Positions 34,730-43,482 are shown, numbered from the stretch's first letter. The stretch: 64,000 nucleotides of DNA from an uncultured Eubacteriales bacterium (GCA_900315675.1 OMZY01000006.1:62001-126000), one strand, 5' to 3'. Numbers and translations are program-made. Notes: generated by a model from the sequence alone, not told the origin.

Positions 34730-35345
34730 TCTTTTCCCTCAGACGGCGGATATGTACGTCCACCGTACGGGCGTCGCCGGCATAATCATATTTCCAGACG
34801 GTTTCAAGCATCTGTTCCCTGCTGAAAACAGTGCCCCGGTTGGTCACGAACATCTGCAGCAGGTCAAATTCCTTGGCGGTCAGCTTAATGTCCTTGCCGC
34901 CCAGGGTCACGCTGCGCTTGATCAGGTTCACTTCCATATCGTGAACCCGGATCACCCGGTGCTCCTGCTGCTGGACACTTCCGGATACACGGCGGAGAAT
35001 CGTCTTGATGCGCGCCTTCACCTCAAGGATGTTGAAAGGCTTGGTCATATAATCATCCGCGCCGTACTCAAGGCCGAGGATCTTGTCCATATCCTCTCCC
35101 TTGGCCGTCAGCATGATGATCGGAATATCGCTCCGTTCACGAATCCGCTGGCAGACAGCAATACCGTCCAGCTTCGGAAGCATCACGTCGAGAAGGATCA
35201 GGTCAAAAGAACCCGTCTCAAACTTGGACAGGGCCTCTTCTCCGTCCATGGCACTGTCCGTCTCGTAACCTTCCTGTTCCAGCGTATATTTCAGGCCCTT
35301 CAGGATCAGAGGTTCGTCGTCCACCAGGAGGATCCTTTTACCCAC
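34653..35345 (-). CDS. OmpR/PhoB-family response regulator
   Basis: The 230-residue regulator has a receiver domain (acidic pocket DDE at 10-12 of the mature frame, phospho-acceptor in LILLDVMLPK, LTAKGEDMDKILGLEYGADDYMTKPF) and a winged-helix OmpR DNA-binding domain (about 135-228: IKLTAKEFDLLQMFV, VDVHIRRLREKIE, TKWGVGYYF). GTG 35345 is preferred since AAAGG lies ten bases upstream; the longer GTG 35354 abuts that site. It heads the operon with the kinase and the GerMN lipoprotein. Confidence 0.95.
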   Translation of the reverse strand: MGKRILLVDDEPLILKGLKYTLEQEGYETDSAMDGEEALSKFETGSFDLILLDVMLPKLDGIAVCQRIRERSDIPIIMLTAKGEDMDKILGLEYGADDYMTKPFNILEVKARIKTILRRVSGSVQQQEHRVIRVHDMEVNLIKRSVTLGGKDIKLTAKEFDLLQMFVTNRGTVFSREQMLETVWKYDYAGDARTVDVHIRRLREKIERDTSKPEFIFTKWGVGYYFTDQD

Positions 35346-35378
35346 TGAAAACACCCTTTCGTAACCAATACTGTACGA

Positions 35379-35407
35379 ATTGTATAATACTTATTAGAAA
35401 AAATCAA
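35379..35407 (-). promoter_or_regulatory. Promoter of the two-component operon
   Basis: On the minus strand TTGATT (35407-35402), 17 bases, TACAAT (35384-35379), 33 bases upstream of the start. TGTTACA and TGTAACG (about 35411-35443) form an inverted repeat just upstream that could serve autoregulation. Confidence 0.65.
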
Positions 35408-35503
35408 GGGTTTGTTACATACTATTGCAAAACCTGTAACGATTAATTACTCTTCCTGTGTCATCCGGTCACATATTGGCCCGTGGCGGCCCTCCGCAGC
35501 GCC

Positions 35504-36769
35504 TTATTCGTAGCTGACGCCGGTACCCGAATTGTTGTATCCCATCAGGATGATCAGCGTACGTCCCCGCTGCATTTCGATCTCATTTCCGTCCGGTCCG
35601 TAGAAAACCGTGCGGTGGTCATAATCCTCCCGTTCCCATACACCGGCGATATGCTTGCCGCCCATAAAGTAATCGGCGTTTCCCCGGCCGGTCAGCACGG
35701 GATCCGGCCGTGCGCCGCCCCGCCATTTCATCGTGATGCCCTGGACAATCACGTTGCTGAAGGTGATGGTGTTCCCGGGCACGCGGTCCTCATAGGCAAC
35801 CCTGCGGGCAATCCGCCCGTCGCTCAGCTTGTCGTCCACATTTTCCGCGCCGATCAGCGTGGTCTCCCGGTAGGGCATATCCACGGATTTCTTCACGGAC
35901 ATATAGCGGATATACACGTTGTCGTCCGGGTCATACTCCAGGCGGCTGTCGGAATCGTACTGGCTCCCGAAGGTTACATATACAATGGAAGCGTTATCCC
36001 CTTCTGTGGGCAGCTCGTCCGTGAATTTCCAGGTATGGTTTGCCGGCACATGGTCCTTCGGAACCACGTTCTCCAGCAGGTCCTTCAGCAGGAACACTTC
36101 ACTGTTGGCGTCCTTGATGCCCCTCAGGCGTCTGACGTACTTCTTCCAGGGTTTGTTTTCCCCCGCGTCGCCCACATAGACCACGCCCGGATCCTTTTCG
36201 TTCCGGTTCTTGGACATCGGGTTCTTTACGCCCAGGATCCGCCACTCGTCCGGCACATCCGCCTTGGTGTAGCCGGAGGTGCAGAAAAACGCGTTCCATT
36301 CCTGCCGGATCCGCGGATGAGTTGCGCGCGTACTGCGCACAAAGCCCACATAATCCGGAATCGTATCGGAAAAAATCATGCTCATGCGGGTTTCGGCGCC
36401 GCCCTTCCGCTGGCAGGCCTCATAGACCACGTCCGCGTAGGAGCCGTTCACCGGCGCGGGCGCGTACAGTCCTCCCGCCACCGTCCCCACGCCGTTGTTG
36501 GCATTGGAGATCTGAACCATGAAGGGGGTGTATTTTCCGGTCACCGCCGCGCCGGCAAAACTTTCCGGCACCTGGATCCCGCTCAGTTTCCGGCCGGTGG
36601 TCGGACTGATGCCCATCGCGATCATTTCCTCCGCGGACGGGTTCAGGCCTGCCGGCTTCACCTCAATCTCCCTGGGCGTAACACCGTCAATCGCTTTCGG
36701 CTCCGCCGCGGCAAACGCCGCGCACAGGATCAGGGCCAGTACCAGGAACAATCCAGTCAGCTTCTTCAT
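35504..36769 (-). CDS. Secreted DUF3048 (YerB-like) protein, paralogue 1
   Basis: A 421-residue protein with a signal peptide (LFLVLALILCAAFAAAEP) and a DUF3048 domain: NPSAEEMIAMGISPTTGRKLSG, FMVQISNANNGVG, YADVVYEACQRKGGAETRMS, DYVGFVRSTRATHPRIRQEW and the C-terminal GMWERE-type VWEREDYDHRTVFYG. Members such as Bacillus YerB are surface proteins of unknown function. Start ATG 36769 follows AAGGAAAAAAC; a longer frame adds 22 residues without a site. About 148 bases separate it from its tandem paralogue upstream, with a terminator between. Confidence 0.85.
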   Translation of the reverse strand: MKKLTGLFLVLALILCAAFAAAEPKAIDGVTPREIEVKPAGLNPSAEEMIAMGISPTTGRKLSGIQVPESFAGAAVTGKYTPFMVQISNANNGVGTVAGGLYAPAPVNGSYADVVYEACQRKGGAETRMSMIFSDTIPDYVGFVRSTRATHPRIRQEWNAFFCTSGYTKADVPDEWRILGVKNPMSKNRNEKDPGVVYVGDAGENKPWKKYVRRLRGIKDANSEVFLLKDLLENVVPKDHVPANHTWKFTDELPTEGDNASIVYVTFGSQYDSDSRLEYDPDDNVYIRYMSVKKSVDMPYRETTLIGAENVDDKLSDGRIARRVAYEDRVPGNTITFSNVIVQGITMKWRGGARPDPVLTGRGNADYFMGGKHIAGVWEREDYDHRTVFYGPDGNEIEMQRGRTLIILMGYNNSGTGVSYE

Positions 36770-36870
36770 GTTTTTTCCTTCCGGTATATCCGGAGCCGCC
36801 GTGGTACCGGCCTGTCCCCTGATATCCTTCTTCATAATACTGCAGGATGCTGCAGCGCCTGTTCTTAAGA

Positions 36871-36896
36871 AAAAGGAACCACTTTGCAGTGGTTCC
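36871..36896 (-). terminator. Terminator of DUF3048 paralogue 2
   Basis: GGAACCACT/AGTGGTTCC stem with TTGC loop, followed on the minus strand by TTTTTCTT, 20 bases after the stop codon. Confidence 0.85.
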
Positions 36897-36916
36897 CGGA
36901 ATCCCGTCTTCGGGGA

Positions 36917-38176
36917 TTATTCGTATTTTACGCTTCTGCCCTTGCTGTTGTAGTCCATCAGGATGATCAGGGTCTTGCCGCGCATCAGTTCGATTTCGTT
37001 GCCGTCTTCGCCGTAGAACACCGTGCGGCTGTTGTAGTCCTTCCGTTCCCACATGCCGGTATAGTGTTTGCCGCCGATGAAATAGTCGGCGTTGCCCTTG
37101 CCGGTCAGTTCGGGATCGGGACGTTCGCTGCCGAACCAGTTCATCTTGATGCCCTGGACGATAACGTTGGTGAAGGTGATCAGTTCGCCGTATACGCGGT
37201 CATCCGGATCCACCATGGTCAGCTTCGCGCCGTTCACATTCTTCGCGGTCAGCTTCGGGTTCACCAGGGTCTGGGTGCGGTAGGCAAAGTCGTCCTTGCC
37301 GTCAATCGGGATGTAGCGGATGTATTCGTTGTTTTCCTCATCATATTCCAGACGGCTGTCGGTCTTGGTGCCGCCGCCGAAGGAAACATAGACGATCTCA
37401 CCGGAGTCGCCGCCGGCGGGAACTTCATCCGTGAATTTGAAGGTGTGGTTGGCGGGAACATGGTCCTTCGGAATCACGTTCTGCACAATGTTCGCCAGCT
37501 GGTACACATGGTCGTTGGCGTCGAATATGTTGGTGCAGTGGAACATGTACTTGGCCCACACCTTCGGGAAGTTCTGCACGTAGACCAGTCCGGGGTTGTC
37601 CGGCGTGGCCTTCTGGGGGCTCATCACGTCGAAGCGCTGCCACTCCTTCGGAACATCCGCGGAAGAGTAACCGGACGTCACAAACGCGCAGTCCCATTCC
37701 TGACGGATTCTCGGATGGGTGGCACGGGTGCTGCGGACAAAGCCCACATAATCCGGAACGGTATCGGAGAAGAGCATGCTGAAACGGGTCAGGCTGCCGC
37801 CGTTGGCGGAGTTCGCCTGGCAGGCTTCGTACACCACATCGGCATAGTTCGCGTTCACCGGAGCGGTGGTGGGTCTGCCCTTGGAGTCCACGTTCACGCT
37901 GCCGCCGGCATTGGAAATCTGAACCAGGATCGGCTGATAGTCGCCGGTCACGGCGGTTCCGACAAATCCTTCCGGAGCTTCGATTTCATCCAGCTTCCGG
38001 CCGGTGGTGGGGCTGATCATCTGGCCGATCATTTCATCCGCGGACGGATTCAGGCCGGCTTCATTGATCTTGATATTCCGGGATGCAAGACCGTCGATAA
38101 CGGTCGGCTCCGCGAGAGCCGCAGACATGCTGAAAATCAGTATGAAAGCAAGGATCATACTCAGCAGTTTTTTCAT
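36917..38176 (-). CDS. Secreted DUF3048 (YerB-like) protein, paralogue 2
   Basis: A 419-residue protein with a signal peptide (LLSMILAFILIFSMSAALAEP). It shares the block structure of the neighbour at 35504-36769: NPSADEMIGQMISPTTGRKLDE, PILVQISNAGGSVN, YADVVYEACQANSA, DYVGFVRSTRATHPRIRQEW, KDHVPANHTFKFTDE and MWERKDYNSRTVFYG. The pair is clearly a tandem duplication. Function unknown; probably cell-surface. ATG 38176 is preceded by GGAGGTATTT and a good promoter. Confidence 0.87.
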   Translation of the reverse strand: MKKLLSMILAFILIFSMSAALAEPTVIDGLASRNIKINEAGLNPSADEMIGQMISPTTGRKLDEIEAPEGFVGTAVTGDYQPILVQISNAGGSVNVDSKGRPTTAPVNANYADVVYEACQANSANGGSLTRFSMLFSDTVPDYVGFVRSTRATHPRIRQEWDCAFVTSGYSSADVPKEWQRFDVMSPQKATPDNPGLVYVQNFPKVWAKYMFHCTNIFDANDHVYQLANIVQNVIPKDHVPANHTFKFTDEVPAGGDSGEIVYVSFGGGTKTDSRLEYDEENNEYIRYIPIDGKDDFAYRTQTLVNPKLTAKNVNGAKLTMVDPDDRVYGELITFTNVIVQGIKMNWFGSERPDPELTGKGNADYFIGGKHYTGMWERKDYNSRTVFYGEDGNEIELMRGKTLIILMDYNSKGRSVKYE

Positions 38177-38215
38177 TGGTTAAATACCTCCAAAGATATT
38201 CTTCAAAACATAAAG

Positions 38216-38244
38216 ATTTTATCACCTTGTTCTGTTTTTGTCAA
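38216..38244 (-). promoter_or_regulatory. Sigma-70 promoter of DUF3048 paralogue 2
   Basis: On the minus strand TTGACA (38244-38239), 17-base spacer, TAAAAT (38221-38216), 40 bases before the start codon. Confidence 0.85.
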
Positions 38245-38309
38245 ACATTTGTAACAAATTTGCATTTTCGATTGCACCATATTTGCACCTTTAGTTTACA
38301 GGTTCATGA

Positions 38310-38315
38310 TATAAT
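38310..38315 (+). promoter_or_regulatory. -10 element for the small secreted protein gene
   Basis: A perfect TATAAT lies 31 bases before ATG 38347. A well-spaced -35 is not obvious (TTGCAC at 21 bases). Confidence 0.5.
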
Positions 38316-38346
38316 GATATGATTCCATTTCAGGGGGTGTTCAGGC

Positions 38347-38793
38347 ATGAAAAAAACGGCTTCTTTTCTTCTGGCTCTCATGTTCTGCCTGTTTTCGCTG
38401 ATTCCGGTTGTTTCAGCGGAAAACAAGGTTGAGGAATACACTGAACTGCTGACAGGCACCTGGAAGGTTGTCTGGCGTTATCTTCCGCAGACCGCCATGG
38501 CGCTGAACAAAATCAGTGATCCTGTCAAGCCGGTTAACCTTTTTGTCTTCCCCGGGGAGCTGGCCAAGGCGGGCATGACCGTTACCAGCTACCTGACCGG
38601 GGACGATACCGGTGAGGTCTGGCTCACCCTGGTGACCGCCGGCAGCTCCCACGGCATCGTCAGCTTTGACGGCGGTTTCTACGGCAGGGTTTCCCTTTCT
38701 GCCGACCACAACAACCTGCTGCTGACCGGGCTGGACGGCGCCGCTGTTCTCTATACCCGTGCGGACGGCACGGATACCGATTCCGAAGAATGA
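38347..38793 (+). CDS. Small secreted protein of unknown function
   Basis: The 148-residue product has a clear signal peptide (SFLLALMFCLFSLIPVVSAEN) and a short beta-rich body with LLTGTWKVVWRYLP, GEVWLTLVTAGSSHG and an acidic end. The 'LTGTWK' start resembles lipocalin-like or DUF-type domains but I cannot assign it. CAGGGGGTG precedes ATG 38347. It is followed 19 bases later by LRR paralogue B, so the two are likely cotranscribed. Confidence 0.75.
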   Translation: MKKTASFLLALMFCLFSLIPVVSAENKVEEYTELLTGTWKVVWRYLPQTAMALNKISDPVKPVNLFVFPGELAKAGMTVTSYLTGDDTGEVWLTLVTAGSSHGIVSFDGGFYGRVSLSADHNNLLLTGLDGAAVLYTRADGTDTDSEE

Positions 38794-38812
38794 TACCCGG
38801 AGGTTCCTGTTT

Positions 38813-39784
38813 ATGAATCTGAAATCCCTGGTTTCCCTGCTGCTTTGCTTCTGCCTGGTCCTGGCCTGCGGTGCCGTCCTGGGTGAAGAGATCACCCTGT
38901 CTGTCGGCAGCCAGACCTTTTCCGCGTCTCCGGACGCCGTGGAACTCGACCTGGGCGAATTAAAGCTGCCGGACACGGATGAAGCCTATGCGGCTCTGGA
39001 GACCTTTCTGCAGCAGCTGCCTTCCCTGACCCGTCTGGATATGTTTGCCACCGATATCCCGGTGGACCGGGTTCTGTACCTGGGTGAGAAATATCCGCAG
39101 ATCCGGTTCGGCTGGACCATCCTCATTCCCTGCAAGAACACGGAACGGAAGGACCGTCCCCCGCACCGCCTCCGCACGGACCAGACAGCCTTCTCCACCC
39201 AGCACAATCTTTCCTGCACCTCCCATGGCCAGGATATCTGGGAAATCCTGAAGTACTGTCCTGACCTGCTGGCGCTGGACCTGGGTCACAACAATTCCAT
39301 TGACGACCTGTCCTTCCTGAGGTACTGCCCGAAACTGCGGGTGCTGATCATTTCCTTCAACATCTGGCAGCGGGGTGAAAAAAAGCCTTACGTCGATATC
39401 TCCCCCATCGGGGAAATGAAGGATCTGGAGTACCTGGAAATCTGCAAGAGCAACGTGGCGGATATTGCTCCGCTGGCCAACTGCACCAAACTGGTGGACC
39501 TGAACATCTCCACCAGCTATATCAAGGACCTGTCTCCGCTCTCCGGGCTGAAAAGCCTTCGCCGGCTTTACCTTTACGGCTGTGACGGAACGGGCAAGCC
39601 CATTGATAAAAACAAAGTCCGGGAACTGCAGGAACAGCTTCCGGACTGCGTGATCAACAATACCCATGTAAACTGCGGCGGTCAGTGGCGTCACCACCAC
39701 CGCTATGACACCCTGGCGCATATGTTCAGCTATCAGCTGCTGGACAAGCCCCAGGCTTACGAACCCTTCGATAATCTGGACTGA
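38813..39784 (+). CDS. Secreted leucine-rich-repeat protein, paralogue B
   Basis: A 323-residue protein with signal peptide (LVSLLLCFCLVLACGAVLGEE) and an LRR region (about 135-275): LLALDLGHNNSIDDLSFL, LEYLEICKSNVADIAPLAN, LVDLNISTSYIKDLSPLSGL, LRRLYLYGCDG. It shares with the protein at 27607-28566 the order of blocks FLQQLPSLTRLDMFAT, RTDQTAFST, C-terminal EQLPDC-V and YEPFD. ATG 38813 with GGAGG nine bases upstream is chosen over an earlier ATG at 38759 inside the previous gene. Its 3' end overlaps the convergent Lgt-like gene by 28 bases. Confidence 0.84.
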   Translation: MNLKSLVSLLLCFCLVLACGAVLGEEITLSVGSQTFSASPDAVELDLGELKLPDTDEAYAALETFLQQLPSLTRLDMFATDIPVDRVLYLGEKYPQIRFGWTILIPCKNTERKDRPPHRLRTDQTAFSTQHNLSCTSHGQDIWEILKYCPDLLALDLGHNNSIDDLSFLRYCPKLRVLIISFNIWQRGEKKPYVDISPIGEMKDLEYLEICKSNVADIAPLANCTKLVDLNISTSYIKDLSPLSGLKSLRRLYLYGCDGTGKPIDKNKVRELQEQLPDCVINNTHVNCGGQWRHHHRYDTLAHMFSYQLLDKPQAYEPFDNLD

Positions 39785-40695
39785 TTCTTCCCCGCTGCCC
39801 GGACTCCCGCGGCGATCATGCCGGCGGAGCACAGGGCGAAAACGATAATGGCCAGCGTGCCGGCGTCCACACTTTCCGGCAGCGGGAACAAATACGGTTT
39901 GTCCTGGACGAACTGCATCAGCGCGTTCAGGCCCATCAGCAGGGCTGTCACAATGGCAGGCCCTGCTTTTTTGATCCTTACGGACAGGCGGATTACCAGG
40001 ATCAGCAGGATCACCGCACAGATCACCTGATCCAGGTGGATAAAGCTGATAATGAACGGAATCCAGTAATTGACGATCAGCATTTCCAGGAACAGCTGCA
40101 GGCTGCACAGGACAATACAGGCCTTCTCAAAAGCGCCTTTGACACCCGCCTGTCGCTTTTCGGAAATCAGGAGCCATACGGCGCAGCCTGCCGCCGTGAT
40201 TGCCTCCAGCGTGAACACCGCGAGACTGGCTCCCCAGGCGTCCTTCAGCGCAAAGGGAAATACCTCCGGCAGGAAGGAGGGCATATCCCCCTGGCCGATG
40301 GTTTCCATCCCTGCTTCCGCCATCCGGGCAAAGATGATCAGGATGCAGCCGGGCACGGCAAACAGATCCAGCGCCTTCCCGCCGGGAACCCGGAGGATTC
40401 CGGCCGCAACCCGGATGCCCAGCACAAAGCCCAGGCAGCCGCCCGCAAAGGAAAGTTCCTCCCACCGGGGCAGGAACATGGTTTCCGCGGACCAGTTCCG
40501 GAGATCCAGGCCCGCGTTATGCAGCAGGAAAAAGAGCTTCGCGCCGGCATATGCCAGCGGAAGCCCCAGAATCATCCCGATCAGCGCGCACAGGCGCTTT
40601 TCACCGGCCTTTCCCAGGCGGTATGCAAACAGGAGGCCGGAAACCGCCAGCCCCGCGGCATACAGTCCAAGGATCAGCGTCATGTTTTCTTCCAT
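39757..40695 (-). CDS. Lgt-like polytopic membrane protein, module 2
   Basis: The 312-residue membrane protein has about eight hydrophobic segments and the same Lgt-like core as the protein at 21111-22172: LSFAGGCLGFVLGIRVA and ALDLFAVPGCILIIFARMAEAG, followed near the C-terminus by HLDQVICAVILLILVI, which mirrors RANQVICAAALVTVII in module 1. The Lgt catalytic His is absent. It starts three bases after the NAGPA gene, as in module 1. Function unknown. Confidence 0.6.
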   Translation of the reverse strand: MEENMTLILGLYAAGLAVSGLLFAYRLGKAGEKRLCALIGMILGLPLAYAGAKLFFLLHNAGLDLRNWSAETMFLPRWEELSFAGGCLGFVLGIRVAAGILRVPGGKALDLFAVPGCILIIFARMAEAGMETIGQGDMPSFLPEVFPFALKDAWGASLAVFTLEAITAAGCAVWLLISEKRQAGVKGAFEKACIVLCSLQLFLEMLIVNYWIPFIISFIHLDQVICAVILLILVIRLSVRIKKAGPAIVTALLMGLNALMQFVQDKPYLFPLPESVDAGTLAIIVFALCSAGMIAAGVRAAGKNQSRLSKGS

Positions 40696-40698
40696 GGT

Positions 40699-41670
40699 TT
40701 ACAGCCCCTCTGCCGAAACAAAATAGATCACATCCTGCAGCTTGCGGATAGACTGGTTCGGCTTCTCGTTGATCCGTTTTCCGTGGAAATACAGTAGCGA
40801 GGAATCCCCGCCGTCCAGGTTGTAGGCGGTCTTCACACCCTGCTGCCCGACCAGGCGGGTAAAATCCGTCAGCGTCAGGCCTGTGCTCTTCATCAGGGTG
40901 CTGGTGTTCGTATAGGGTCCGCTGCAGCAGACCACCTTGTAATGCAGCTTCTCTACCTGGCAGAAGGCGATCCGCTGGCGCTCATACTCCCGTCCCATGT
41001 TCATCCAGGTATCCGCGCCGTCAAAATCCTGTACCGTTTCACCGTCCACCACCAGCGCGGGGCCGAAGCAGAAGGAGTTCATAATACGTTTTCCGTCCGC
41101 CTTCATCTCCGCGATGTCACCGGATTTCGCCCGGCGGATAATATGAAAATCACCGTCTTCGTCGATCGCCAGCACATCCATCAGGTGGCTGTTCCACCGT
41201 CCGGCGGTATCCAGGTTATCCCTGAACAGCACGCCCTGGCGCACCACATAGCCGAAGTCCAGCTTCTCCGTGCCGTTCACAAAGTCGCCGTTCAGACCCA
41301 GCACCGCGTTCAGGATATTGCACAGTTCCAGTCCGTCGCGGGTACCCTTGCTCCGGAAATCCCCCTTGGCAGCGGAAGTCCGGATCTGGGAAGGATCCTT
41401 GATGGTGATATCCGCGGTCCAGTAATCGCAGCGGTCTTCAAACCGGCCGGATTCGATCACAACCGCGATTGTGCTGTCCTGGTAGCCGTTTTCCGTATAG
41501 TTTTCTTCAATCGCTCTTTGGTCCAGAATGGCAAAGTCCACAGGCAGCAGATAATTCCTGTCGGAAAAATCAAGGCTCGGAAGCTCTCCGCCAAGAGCAG
41601 ACGCCGCCTGTGTGCACAGGAAGGCTGCCAGAATCAGCGTCGCAAACAGCTTTCGAAGTATCTTTTTCAT
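40699..41670 (-). CDS. Secreted phosphodiester glycosidase (NAGPA domain) protein, module 2
   Basis: A 323-residue protein with a signal peptide (LFATLILAAFLCTQAASALGG) and an NAGPA domain: NAVLGLNGDFVNG, GYVVRQGVLFRDN, RQRIAFCQVEKLHY and the terminal YNLDGGDSSLLYFHGKRIN. It is a paralogue of the protein at 22176-23174 with identical domain order and similar length. Likely acts on a sugar phosphodiester at the cell surface; the substrate is unknown. Confidence 0.85.
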   Translation of the reverse strand: MKKILRKLFATLILAAFLCTQAASALGGELPSLDFSDRNYLLPVDFAILDQRAIEENYTENGYQDSTIAVVIESGRFEDRCDYWTADITIKDPSQIRTSAAKGDFRSKGTRDGLELCNILNAVLGLNGDFVNGTEKLDFGYVVRQGVLFRDNLDTAGRWNSHLMDVLAIDEDGDFHIIRRAKSGDIAEMKADGKRIMNSFCFGPALVVDGETVQDFDGADTWMNMGREYERQRIAFCQVEKLHYKVVCCSGPYTNTSTLMKSTGLTLTDFTRLVGQQGVKTAYNLDGGDSSLLYFHGKRINEKPNQSIRKLQDVIYFVSAEGL

Positions 41671-41761
41671 GCCCAGTAAACACCATTCTTTCCGTTATGA
41701 TCCGCTTGCCGCACAGCGGCCCGGTGAGCGATATTTTACCATAATCATCCTTATATCACAA

Positions 41762-41787
41762 GAGGAAGCATCCCGGGATGCTTCCTC
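41762..41787 (-). terminator. Palindromic terminator after the symporter gene
   Basis: A perfect 26-base palindrome (GAGGAAGCATCCC and its complement) lies 25 bases after the symporter stop codon. The minus-strand tail TTGTGATAT is only weakly T-rich. Confidence 0.6.
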
Positions 41788-41812
41788 CTGATCAGGTACG
41801 ATATCTTGTTTT

Positions 41813-43417
41813 TCAGCCTTCCGCGTCAGTTTCAATGGAGTCTTTCGCGGTCACAATCACCTTCCGCTCATAGCAGGAGAAGATGTGAGCCACGGTGTCC
41901 TGATCCGGCGCCCTGGAAATCAGGCTGAACAGCGGTACAAGGATCAGGCCGGCGATCATGCAGAAGGCGCCCGCGTTGATCGGGGACTGCAGGAACCCGA
42001 GGCTGATGTTCAGCACCTTCAGGTTGGCCAGCATGTCGATGATCATGAATACGGAGGAGAAGAGCATGGAAGCCCAGCAGCCCACCTTCGTGGTGCGCTT
42101 CCAGTACAGGCCGTAGAGGAAGGGAGCCAGGAAAGCGCCCGCCATGGCGCCCCAGCTGACGCCCATCGCCTGTGCGATGAAAGCTACGCTGGAATTGGCC
42201 TGCACAATGGCCAGTGCGGCGGAAATCACGATGAAGACTACGATCAGCACCCGCATGATCAGCAGCTGCTTCTTTTCATCCATGTCCTTGATTACGCGTC
42301 CCTTGAGCAGGTCCAGCGTCACCGTGGAGGAGGAGGTCAGCACCAGGGAGGACAGGGTGGACATGGAAGCGGAAAGCACCAGGATGATCACAACGGCGAT
42401 CAGGAAGGGAGACAGCGTCTGCAGCATGGTCGGAATCACGTTGTCGAATCCGCCCGCCGGGCTGCCACCTTCCGCGGCGCCGAGTTCCGCTGCGAAGAGG
42501 CGTCCGAAGCCGCCCAGGAAGTAGCAGCCGCCCGCGACCACGATCGCGAAGAAGGTGGAAATGATGGTTCCTTTATGAATGGAACCCTCGCTCTTGATCG
42601 CGTAGAACTTGCCGACCATCTGCGGCAGGCCCCAGGTGCCCAGGGAGGTGAGCAGCACAACGCCCAGCAGGCTCAGCGGATCCGGTCCGAAGAAGGAATT
42701 GAAGATGCCCGGAACGGTGCCGTTCGCGAAGCCTTCGCTGGTATCCTTTGCCGCGGATAGGCCTTCCAGGGAGGCCATGAAGCCGCCCTTGCTGCCCAGC
42801 ACTGCTCCGATGACCGCAACAATACCCACCAGCATGATAATGCCCTGGATAAAGTCATTCACGGCCGTCGCCATATAGCCGCCCACAATCACGTAGATGG
42901 CGGTCAGTACAGCCATCACGATCACGCAGACGGAATAATCGATGTTGAACGCCATCCGGAAAAGCCGGCTCAGGCCGTTATACAGCGATGCGGTATAGGG
43001 AATCATGAAGATAAAGATAATAATGGAAGCGGCAATCTTCAGGGAAGTCGCGGAGAAGCGCTTCTCGAAGAAATCCGGCATCGTCGCACTGGACAGATGC
43101 TGGGTCATGATCCGGGTGCGCCGTCCGAGGATTACCCAGGCCATCAGCGAACCGATCAGGGCGTTGCCGATACCGACCCAGGTGGCGGCAATACCAAACT
43201 TCCAGCCGAACTGTCCGGCATAGCCGACAAAGATAACGGCGGAAAAATAGGAGGTGCCGTAGGCAAAAGCCGTCAGCCAGGGGCCGACGCTCCGTCCGCC
43301 GAGCACGAAGCCGTTCACGTCCGTGGAATGCTTCCTGCAGTAGAAGCCCACATAGACCATGACGCCGAAGAAAACCAGCAGCATGCCAAGTTTGAGAGCC
43401 AGATCACCGAATGCCAT
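41813..43417 (-). CDS. Sodium:solute symporter (SSS family), T-box regulated
   Basis: A 534-residue membrane protein with about 13 helices of the SSS family (as PutP, PanF): NGFVLGGRSVGPWLTAFAYG near 30-50, YVIVGGYMATAVNDFIQG near 160-178, and SASMSTLSSLVLTSSSTVTLDLL near 335-358, which holds the conserved sodium-site serines. It imports an organic solute with Na+. Substrate is not given by sequence, but a T-box leader directly upstream implies an amino acid. ATG 43417 has AAGAAGGAG upstream; the longer frame reaches into the leader terminator. Confidence 0.9.
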   Translation of the reverse strand: MAFGDLALKLGMLLVFFGVMVYVGFYCRKHSTDVNGFVLGGRSVGPWLTAFAYGTSYFSAVIFVGYAGQFGWKFGIAATWVGIGNALIGSLMAWVILGRRTRIMTQHLSSATMPDFFEKRFSATSLKIAASIIIFIFMIPYTASLYNGLSRLFRMAFNIDYSVCVIVMAVLTAIYVIVGGYMATAVNDFIQGIIMLVGIVAVIGAVLGSKGGFMASLEGLSAAKDTSEGFANGTVPGIFNSFFGPDPLSLLGVVLLTSLGTWGLPQMVGKFYAIKSEGSIHKGTIISTFFAIVVAGGCYFLGGFGRLFAAELGAAEGGSPAGGFDNVIPTMLQTLSPFLIAVVIILVLSASMSTLSSLVLTSSSTVTLDLLKGRVIKDMDEKKQLLIMRVLIVVFIVISAALAIVQANSSVAFIAQAMGVSWGAMAGAFLAPFLYGLYWKRTTKVGCWASMLFSSVFMIIDMLANLKVLNISLGFLQSPINAGAFCMIAGLILVPLFSLISRAPDQDTVAHIFSCYERKVIVTAKDSIETDAEG

Positions 43418-43447
43418 AATACTCCTTCTTTCTGCGGTGCCGTGCAA

Positions 43448-43482
43448 TAAAAAAGCCTCTGTGTCCTTTCGGACGCAGAGGG
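43448..43482 (-). terminator. T-box-controlled terminator
   Basis: On the minus strand CCCTCTGCGTCC pairs with GGACACAGAGGC over a GAAA loop and is followed by TTTTTTA. This is the terminator arm of the T-box attenuator. Confidence 0.93.
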
